A DNA stretch of 5,204 bases from NCBI GenBank assembly GCA_002331565.1, contig DCZC01000177.1, positions 577 through 5,780 of the forward strand, read 5' to 3'. Positions 1 through 4,660 of this stretch are shown piece by piece. This stretch comes from Gemmatimonas sp. UBA2094. Its GTDB lineage: Bacteria > Gemmatimonadota > Gemmatimonadetes > Gemmatimonadales > Gemmatimonadaceae. Made by a program: the position numbers and the translations under genes. The notes below the pieces were generated by a model, which saw nothing but the letters and a program-made list of their open reading frames with translations, did no database searches and had not been told where the DNA came from. How positions within the stretch are numbered: the first letter of the stretch is position 1; every line of letters starts with the position of its first letter.

Positions 1-426
1 CTCCTCGGTGAGCGTGTCCGCCTGCACGCGCAGGTGCGTGACCAGCAGGAGCGGCCCGGTCTTGAAGGCGGAGACGAGCACGCCGCCGAGCAGGCGCGCG
101 GGGAGCACCACGCCGCCGCCCTCGTCCACCGCGTACTCGTCCGGCCCGCCGCGACGGCAGAGCTGGTAGTCCTTCACCCCGCGCACCACGCCCTGTTCGC
201 GGTAGGTGGTCTTCCAGGGGACACAAGTCGAGTCGGTCTGGGGCAAGGCCCCCAGCTCGACGGTGACATCCACGGCTGTCGCGCCCGGGCGCGTGGGGTA
301 GTTCACCAGCGTCCCGCGCCATGTGCCGGCGAAGTCGGGGCGCAGCTGTGCGGCGGTCGTTCGCCACGGAACGAGCACGGCCAGTGCCGCCCACCACGCT
401 CCCTGCAACAATGTGCGTGCCTTCAC
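1..426 (-). CDS. Secreted protein of unknown function (N-terminal part, 3' end outside window)
   Basis: The frame reads 142 codons without a stop from a GTG at 426-424 to the left edge, so the gene is truncated by the window. I chose this start because a strong AGGAG lies 7 nt upstream; in-frame GTG codons further up (for example at 441-439) lack such a site. The N-terminus is a classic Sec signal peptide: basic K2 and R4, a hydrophobic stretch at about residues 6-20 (LLQGAWWAALAVLVP), then WRTTAA|Q with likely cleavage after A26. The mature part starts DFAGTWRGTL and alternates polar and hydrophobic residues, which suggests a beta-rich, lipocalin-like fold (inference only). Two cysteines, C68 and C90, could form a disulfide in the periplasm. 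I do not recognise the family. It is transcribed divergently from the kinase gene with 16 bp between the start codons, so its promoter probably lies inside the kinase 5' coding region. The reality of the gene is well supported; its function is not. Confidence 0.8.
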   Translation of the reverse strand, partial: MKARTLLQGAWWAALAVLVPWRTTAAQLRPDFAGTWRGTLVNYPTRPGATAVDVTVELGALPQTDSTCVPWKTTYREQGVVRGVKDYQLCRRGGPDEYAVDEGGGVVLPARLLGGVLVSAFKTGPLLLVTHLRVQADTLTEE

Positions 427-432
427 GTAGGT

Positions 433-439
433 TCTCCTC
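433..439 (-). promoter_or_regulatory. Ribosome binding site of the minus-strand secreted protein
   Basis: On the minus strand this reads GAGGAGA, with the AGGAG core 7 nt before the GTG start at 426. It decides the start of the minus-strand gene. On the plus strand the same bases read TCTCCTC, only 3 nt before the kinase ATG, so they cannot serve as a Shine-Dalgarno site for the kinase. Confidence 0.8.
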
Positions 440-442
440 ACG

Positions 443-2293
443 ATGACGATCACGGAACCTACCACGCCCGACGGGCTTTCCGCCTTTCGGTCCGCCCTGA
501 GCGGTCAGTACGCCATTCAACGGGAACTCGGCCGGGGCGGCATGGGCATCGTGCTCCTGGCCCGCGACGAAAAGCTGGACCGTTCGGTGGCGCTCAAGGT
601 GCTGCCGCCGCACCTCGCGGACAATGCCGAAATCCGCGAGCGTTTCCTGCGGGAAGCCCGCATGGCGGCGCAGCTGTCGCACCCCAACATCGTGCCGGTG
701 TATCGCGCCGACGAATTGGGCGGCTACGCGTTCTTCGCGATGGGCTTCGTGGATGGCGAAACGCTTGGCGATCGTATTCGCGACCGCAGCACGCTGCCTG
801 CCACCGAGGTGGTGCGGGTGTTGCGCGAGGTGGCGTGGGCCCTCGCCTACGCGCACGCGCGCAGCATCGTGCATCGCGACATCAAGCCCGACAACATTCT
901 CCTCGAGCGCGCCACCGGCCGCGCGATCGTGAGCGACTTCGGCATTGCCCGGGCCGAGTTCAATCCCGCGCTCACGCAGGACGGGCTCGTGCTCGGCACG
1001 GTGCACTTCATGAGCCCCGAGCAGGCCACGGGCGATGCGCTCGACGGCCGCAGCGATCTGTACGCGCTCGGATGCATCGGCTTCCTCGCGCTCACGGGGC
1101 GGCTGCCGTTCGAAGGCACCACGCCACAGGGCATTCTCGTGGCGCATGCCACCAAGGAACCGCCGCTGGTGCGCAGCGTCGCGCCCAACGTGGACGCCAA
1201 CGTGGCGTCGGTCATCGATCGGCTTCTGCGCAAGAACCGCGACGAGCGTTTCACCACCGGTGAGGAGCTGGCGACGGCGCTCGACAAGGCGCTCGAGAAG
1301 ATGCAGCAGGCGCAGCGCGATCAGGGGACACCCGTCGTGCTCGACAGCGAGCATGCCATGGCGGTGTGGCGCCGTGCGGCGGAGTTGCAGGCCGAAGCGG
1401 CGACGCGCCTCGAACAACGGGTGCGCAGCAACGACACGCGCGCGCTCGTGCCGAGCGACGGCGCGGCGACCTCCGGCGGCGCCGCACCCACCGATGCTTA
1501 TCGCCTGCGCGACGTGGAGGCGGCGGCCGTGGAAGCGGGCATCTCGCAGCGCTACGTGGCGCTCGCCCTCGACGAGATCCGGGCGCAGGGCCAGGGCGTG
1601 GTGAAGCCGGCCGAGGTGTCCGCGTTCCGGGAGCGGCTGGCGACGCGACTGCTGGGCACCAATCAGCGCACGCTGTCGGTGTCACGGGTGTTCCGGTCGC
1701 CGGCGCGTACGGTCTTGCCGGCGCTTGGCCGCAGCCTGCAGGCCGTGCCGTGGATACTCTCGCTCAAGGACACGCTGGGCGGCCATCCGCTCGATGGCGG
1801 GGTGCTCGTGTTCACGTTGCCTGCCATGGTCGACGGGAACTACAGATGGACGTGGACGCGCTACGGCGTGTACGTGCCCGAAGTGCGCGTGAGTATCGCG
1901 GCGGTGCCGGGCGATCCGAACGCGTGCGAGGTCACGATGACGGTGGATCTGCGCGCCGGACTCGGTTACAACCTGTTCGGCTATGGCGCCATTGCGGGCG
2001 GCGGTGGGGTGATCGGGGGAATCATCGTGGGGGCGATCGCCAAGAAGGCGATGCTGCTGGCCGGTGCCGCCATCGCGGGTCCCGCCGTCACCGGGGCACT
2101 CGTGATCGCGGCGGGGCTGGTGGCGTTCACCGGCCCCATGTACCGCTGGGAGATGCGCAAGGCCGCCGCGGAGCTGACCGACGCCTTGGCGGCCATCGAC
2201 GCCTCCATGCGGGCCTTCGACATCTTCGGCGCGCCGCCGCCGCCGTTGCCACCGCCGAAACCCGGTGGCGGCGATCTGACCGGCATGATCTGA
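443..2293 (+). CDS. Hanks-type serine/threonine protein kinase with unusual C-terminal extension
   Basis: This 616-aa protein phosphorylates Ser/Thr on proteins using ATP. All catalytic elements are present: glycine loop GRGGMG (30-35), K52 in VALKV, helix-C E71, catalytic loop HRDIKPDN (144-151, D146), DFG (165-167), activation-segment T178 and T186, SPE (191-193) and SDLYALG (204-210). The kinase domain spans about 23-285. Residues 286-350 are a polar linker. A helical segment at 352-382 (RDVEAAA...ALDEI) follows, then a predicted mixed beta region at about 408-505 that could be START/SRPBCC-like (inference). Next come Gly/Ala-rich hydrophobic stretches at about 514-533 and 536-563, and a tail with PPPPLPPP. 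No PASTA, WD40 or TPR repeats are seen. ATG 443 is the first possible start after an in-frame TAG at 428-430, but no Shine-Dalgarno site precedes it. The kinase assignment is firm; substrate and membrane topology are unknown. Confidence 0.95.
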   Translation: MTITEPTTPDGLSAFRSALSGQYAIQRELGRGGMGIVLLARDEKLDRSVALKVLPPHLADNAEIRERFLREARMAAQLSHPNIVPVYRADELGGYAFFAMGFVDGETLGDRIRDRSTLPATEVVRVLREVAWALAYAHARSIVHRDIKPDNILLERATGRAIVSDFGIARAEFNPALTQDGLVLGTVHFMSPEQATGDALDGRSDLYALGCIGFLALTGRLPFEGTTPQGILVAHATKEPPLVRSVAPNVDANVASVIDRLLRKNRDERFTTGEELATALDKALEKMQQAQRDQGTPVVLDSEHAMAVWRRAAELQAEAATRLEQRVRSNDTRALVPSDGAATSGGAAPTDAYRLRDVEAAAVEAGISQRYVALALDEIRAQGQGVVKPAEVSAFRERLATRLLGTNQRTLSVSRVFRSPARTVLPALGRSLQAVPWILSLKDTLGGHPLDGGVLVFTLPAMVDGNYRWTWTRYGVYVPEVRVSIAAVPGDPNACEVTMTVDLRAGLGYNLFGYGAIAGGGGVIGGIIVGAIAKKAMLLAGAAIAGPAVTGALVIAAGLVAFTGPMYRWEMRKAAAELTDALAAIDASMRAFDIFGAPPPPLPPPKPGGGDLTGMI

Positions 2294-2296
2294 ACA

Positions 2297-2346
2297 GGGG
2301 ATGGCTGGACTTTCTCTTATTGCTGAGATATCTTCCAGTGGTCCCC
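2297..2346. repeat. Imperfect inverted repeat between kinase and pirin genes
   Basis: GGGGA (2297-2301) pairs with TCCCC (2342-2346), and CTGGA (2305-2309) pairs with TCCAG (2334-2338). The two paired blocks are separated by TGG on both sides, so 10 of 13 arm positions are symmetric around a 24-nt centre. The centre is AT-rich for this DNA and contains the 8-bp palindrome AGATATCT (2326-2333). The repeat surrounds the promoter-like hexamers for the pirin gene, so it could be an operator; in read-through kinase mRNA it could form a hairpin. No U-tract follows, which argues against a terminator. Confidence 0.45.
2306..2334 (+). promoter_or_regulatory. Possible sigma70-type promoter for the pirin gene
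   Basis: TGGACT (2306-2311) matches the -35 consensus at four of six positions. TATCTT (2329-2334) matches the -10 at four of six. The spacer is exactly 17 nt. The expected transcript start is near 2341, giving a leader of about 19 nt with the ribosome binding site at 2351-2354. The block is an AT-rich island in GC-rich DNA, which adds weight. It was found by eye, so it remains a candidate. Confidence 0.35.
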
Positions 2347-2350
2347 ATCC

Positions 2351-2354
2351 GGAG
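2351..2354 (+). promoter_or_regulatory. Ribosome binding site of the pirin gene
   Basis: GGAG lies 5 nt before the GTG at 2360. It supports this non-ATG start over the internal ATG at 2405, which would remove residues conserved at the start of pirins. Confidence 0.6.
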
Positions 2355-2359
2355 CCCCA

Positions 2360-3265
2360 GTGTCCATTCGTCCCGTCAAGCGCATCGTCACCGCCCAGCC
2401 CACCATGGAGGGGGCCGGGGTGCATCTGCACCGCGGCTTCGGTTTCGGCGAAACGTCGGAAACCGATCCGTTTCTGCTCTTCGACGACTTCCGCGGTGAC
2501 GATCCGCGGCAGTACCAGGCGGGCTTTCCGTGGCACCCGCATCGCGGCATCGAAACGATCACCTACGTGCTGGCCGGCAACGTCGAGCACGCCGACTCGC
2601 TGGGCAATCGCGGCATGCTGGGCGCCGGCGACGTGCAGTGGATGACGGCCGGCAGCGGCATCATCCATCACGAGATGCCGCACGGCGACACGCAGGGGCG
2701 CATGCACGGCTTCCAGCTGTGGGCGAATCTGCCGAGTGCGCTCAAGATGACCGCGCCGCGCTACCAGGACGTGAAGTCGAAGGAGATCTCGGAGATCATC
2801 GATGACGACGGCACGACGGTGCGTGTCATCTGTGGCGAGTTCTGGGGCAAGCGTGGGCCGGTCGACGGTATCGCCGCCGATCCGCAGTATCTCGACGTGT
2901 TCGTCCCCGCGGGCGTGAAGAAGTCGCTGCCGGTGGACGCATACCGCAGCACCTTCGCCTACATCTTCGAAGGCAGCGGCACCTTCCGGCACGCCTCCGA
3001 CCCCATGGGTGTGCTGACGGAGCGTACCGCCGGCAACGACGACGATCTCGTACGCGACCGTTCGGGCAATCGCTCCCTCGTGTTCTTCGATTCCGGCGAC
3101 GAGGTGGTGGTGCGCGCGGGGGACGAGGGCATCCGCTTTCTGCTCGTCAGCGGTGCGCCCATCAAGGAGCCGGTGGCGTGGTATGGCCCCATCGTGATGA
3201 ACACGCAGGCCGAGTTGCAGCAGGCGGTCAGTGAACTGCGCGCAGGGACGTTCATCAAGCACTGA
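2360..3265 (+). CDS. Pirin family protein (Fe-binding bicupin)
   Basis: The 301-aa product has the usual pirin length. The N-terminal cupin carries the metal site: FPWHPHRG supplies H59 and H61, and GIIHHEMP supplies H103 and E105, matching the His-His-His-Glu set of human pirin (H56, H58, H101, E103). The conserved flanks HRGIETITYVLAG and LWANLP are present. The C-terminal cupin ends in a typical PIKEPVAWYGPIVMNT segment followed by an AELQQAVSELRAGTF helix. There is no signal peptide, so it should be cytoplasmic. Pirins bind iron; some show quercetin 2,3-dioxygenase activity and others act as protein-binding regulators, so the role here cannot be fixed. GTG 2360 is the first start after an in-frame TGA at 2324-2326. 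The gene lies 66 bp after the kinase and 129 bp before soxC, with regulatory-looking sequence on both sides, so it is likely its own transcription unit. Confidence 0.95.
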   Translation: MSIRPVKRIVTAQPTMEGAGVHLHRGFGFGETSETDPFLLFDDFRGDDPRQYQAGFPWHPHRGIETITYVLAGNVEHADSLGNRGMLGAGDVQWMTAGSGIIHHEMPHGDTQGRMHGFQLWANLPSALKMTAPRYQDVKSKEISEIIDDDGTTVRVICGEFWGKRGPVDGIAADPQYLDVFVPAGVKKSLPVDAYRSTFAYIFEGSGTFRHASDPMGVLTERTAGNDDDLVRDRSGNRSLVFFDSGDEVVVRAGDEGIRFLLVSGAPIKEPVAWYGPIVMNTQAELQQAVSELRAGTFIKH

Positions 3266-3305
3266 CGGAAAGAGGAGAGCAGGGCCGTTTTCTTCTCGAT
3301 TTCCG
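3266..3305 (+). terminator. Strong hairpin directly after the pirin stop codon, possible terminator
   Basis: CGGAAA (3266-3271) pairs with TTTCCG (3300-3305). GAGGAGAG (3272-3279) then pairs with TTCTTCTC (3290-3297) with two G-T pairs and a 2-nt bulge (3298-3299). This gives about 14 base pairs with a 10-nt loop (3280-3289). It begins at the first base after TGA. No run of T follows the stem, so it is not a textbook intrinsic terminator; it may instead stabilise the pirin mRNA 3' end. Confidence 0.45.
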
Positions 3306-3311
3306 GTTCAC

Positions 3312-3322
3312 CGCGTCACGCG
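3312..3322. promoter_or_regulatory. Palindrome CGCGTCACGCG, possible operator of soxCD
   Basis: CGCGT and ACGCG are perfect inverted copies around one central base. The site lies at about -45 to -35 relative to the start predicted from the TATAAT box, touching the place where a -35 element should be but is not. This is the usual spot for an activator that contacts RNA polymerase at a weak -35. Short CG palindromes also arise by chance in GC-rich DNA. Confidence 0.3.
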
Positions 3323-3344
3323 AGCAGGACCGAGAGACAGGCCG

Positions 3345-3350
3345 TATAAT
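3345..3350 (+). promoter_or_regulatory. -10 box (TATAAT) of the soxCD promoter
   Basis: The hexamer is a perfect TATAAT in GC-rich DNA, 45 bp before the chosen soxC start. Nothing resembling TTGACA lies 16-19 nt upstream, and there is no extended -10 TGn (the preceding bases are CCG). The predicted transcript start is near 3357, leaving a leader of about 38 nt with a strong ribosome binding site. Confidence 0.6.
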
Positions 3351-3383
3351 TGGCGCGTCGAAGAACTCTCCTGCCCTGCCCTT

Positions 3384-3388
3384 GGAGG
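3384..3388 (+). promoter_or_regulatory. Ribosome binding site fixing the soxC start
   Basis: GGAGG lies 6 nt before GTG 3395, an optimal spacing. A TTG at 3350 in the same frame would lengthen the protein by 15 residues, but it has no such site and overlaps the last base of the -10 box, so it should not even be transcribed. Confidence 0.8.
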
Positions 3389-3394
3389 CCGTAC

Positions 3395-4660
3395 GTGGAC
3401 GCGCCGCAGCCTGACGATCTTCCCGTCACTTCTCACCGCGCCATTTCGCGACGGGCACTGGTCCGCACCGGTGGACTGCTCGCGGGTGCCGCGCTCACCC
3501 CATCGTTACTGAGTGCGGTCAGCCAGGACACGCAAGCGTCGATCCCGGTTGACCCGTCGCGTGTTCCCGGCGCGCCGAGTGACTCGCTCGGCACGCGCTC
3601 CCCGTTCGAGACGCCGCGTCTGTCGCCGGTGAACGTCACCAGCGGTTCCACCTGGACGCCGCATCATCAGTTGCACGGCACCATCACGCCGGCCGATCTG
3701 CACTTTCAGCGGCACCACAACGGTATCCCCGCCATCGATCCGGCGAAGCACACGCTCACCATTCACGGCCTCGTGGAGCGACCGCTCGAGTTCACGCTCG
3801 ACGAACTGAAGCGCTTTCCGTCGGTGACGCGCACGTACTTCATCGAGTGCAGTGGCAACGGCGGACGGGCCTGGAACAACCCCAAGCCCGACATGTCGCC
3901 GCAGGTGGTGGACGGCCTCACCAGCAACAGCGAGTGGACCGGCGTGGCCGTCTCCACGCTGCTGCGCGCCGTGGGGGCGAAAGCCAAGGCCTCGTGGGTG
4001 GTGGCCGAAGGCAACGACGCCGCGGTGCTCAACCGCAGTGTGCCCATGCAGAAGATGCTCGACGATGCGCTCGTGGTGTATGCGCAGAACGGCGAAGCCC
4101 TGCGTCCCGGCAACGGCTATCCCATCCGGCTGCTGCTTCCCGGCTACGAGGGGAACATGTGCGTGAAATGGCTGCGCCGGCTCGAAGTCACCGACCAGCC
4201 GCTCATGTCGCGCGAGGAGACGTCCAAGTACACCGACCCGATTCCCGGCGGCAAGGCGCGGATGTTCAGCTTCACGATGGACGTGAAGTCGCTCATCACG
4301 TCGCCGTCGTATCCCGGCAAACTCACCGAGCGCGGGTGGCACGCCGTACGCGGCCTCGCGTGGAGTGGGCGTGGACGTGTGTCGCGCGTCGATGTGTCCA
4401 CCGATGGGGGACGCACCTGGCACATGGCGTCGCTCCCCAATGGCGCGCTCCCCATGGCCCATACGCGCTTCGAGTATCTGTGGCAGTGGGACGGTCGCAG
4501 CACGCGGCTCCTCAGTCGTGCCGTCGACGAAACCGGAGCCGTGCAGCCCACCGCCGACGAGTACCGTCGCGTGCGTGGCGACGCGCCGGGCTATCACTAC
4601 AGCGCCATCCGCGCGTGGGATGTCGCGAGCGATGGCACCGTAACCTTCGGAGGTGGATGA
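3395..4660 (+). CDS. soxC: SoxC-type sulfite/sulfane dehydrogenase, molybdenum cofactor subunit
   Basis: The 421-aa protein belongs to the sulfite oxidase family. The N-terminus has a Tat signal: SRRALVR (R19, R20), then a hydrophobic GGLLAGAALTPSLLSA, with cleavage probably after A41. The molybdopterin domain (about 95-270) contains FIECSGNGG with the likely Mo-ligating C152, then SEWTGV, AEGNDAA, YAQNGE and KWLRR (258-262). The REETSKYTD motif (273-281) and the C-terminal dimerisation domain follow, with WSGRGRV (323-329), VSTDGGRTW (334-342), SRAVDETG (374-381) and YHYSAIRAW (400-408). These signatures fit SoxC better than generic sulfite oxidases. SoxC, folded with its cofactor and Tat-exported, oxidises SoxY-bound sulfane sulfur together with the cytochrome SoxD; homologues without partner Sox proteins may act on sulfite. 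The start is the GTG behind GGAGG. It is translationally coupled to the cytochrome gene downstream. Family certainty is high; the exact substrate is uncertain because no soxYZ is seen. Confidence 0.93.
   Translation: MDAPQPDDLPVTSHRAISRRALVRTGGLLAGAALTPSLLSAVSQDTQASIPVDPSRVPGAPSDSLGTRSPFETPRLSPVNVTSGSTWTPHHQLHGTITPADLHFQRHHNGIPAIDPAKHTLTIHGLVERPLEFTLDELKRFPSVTRTYFIECSGNGGRAWNNPKPDMSPQVVDGLTSNSEWTGVAVSTLLRAVGAKAKASWVVAEGNDAAVLNRSVPMQKMLDDALVVYAQNGEALRPGNGYPIRLLLPGYEGNMCVKWLRRLEVTDQPLMSREETSKYTDPIPGGKARMFSFTMDVKSLITSPSYPGKLTERGWHAVRGLAWSGRGRVSRVDVSTDGGRTWHMASLPNGALPMAHTRFEYLWQWDGRSTRLLSRAVDETGAVQPTADEYRRVRGDAPGYHYSAIRAWDVASDGTVTFGGG
4649..4653 (+). promoter_or_regulatory. Ribosome binding site of the cytochrome gene, inside the soxC end
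   Basis: GGAGG lies within the last codons of soxC. Two ATG codons follow in tandem, at 4657 (spacing 3 nt) and 4660 (spacing 6 nt). The spacing favours 4660. Either start differs by one methionine only. Confidence 0.7.

Noticed and set aside
384..412. Possible kinase promoter GTGCCG / AACAAT with 17-nt spacer
   Set aside because: Only 3/6 and 4/6 matches, in a coding region of the opposite strand; not distinguishable from chance.
34..1263. 409-codon plus-strand frame
   Set aside because: It runs antisense through the secreted-protein gene and then out of frame through the kinase, with Arg/Ala/His-rich composition and no domain.
2242..2272. Run of proline codons at the kinase C-terminus as a repeat element
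   Set aside because: It is a coding proline-rich tail in a GC-rich genome and not a nucleotide tandem repeat.
1366..2499. 377-codon plus-strand frame overlapping kinase and pirin
   Set aside because: Low-complexity Arg/Gly-rich translation; a frame shadow of the kinase C-terminus and the pirin start.
1682..3262. 526-codon open frame on the minus strand, antisense to kinase and pirin
   Set aside because: It is His/Arg/Ala-rich with no recognisable domain and spans two well-supported plus-strand genes and their gap. Long antisense frames are expected in GC-rich DNA.
3272..3277. GAGGAG after the pirin stop as a ribosome binding site for a small gene
   Set aside because: No ATG, GTG or TTG occurs at suitable spacing downstream, and the bases are part of the hairpin stem.
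3366..3388. Hairpin that could hide the soxC ribosome binding site (CTCC 3368-3371 with GGAG 3384-3387)
   Set aside because: Only four pairs with a 12-nt loop, too weak to claim a riboswitch or thermosensor.
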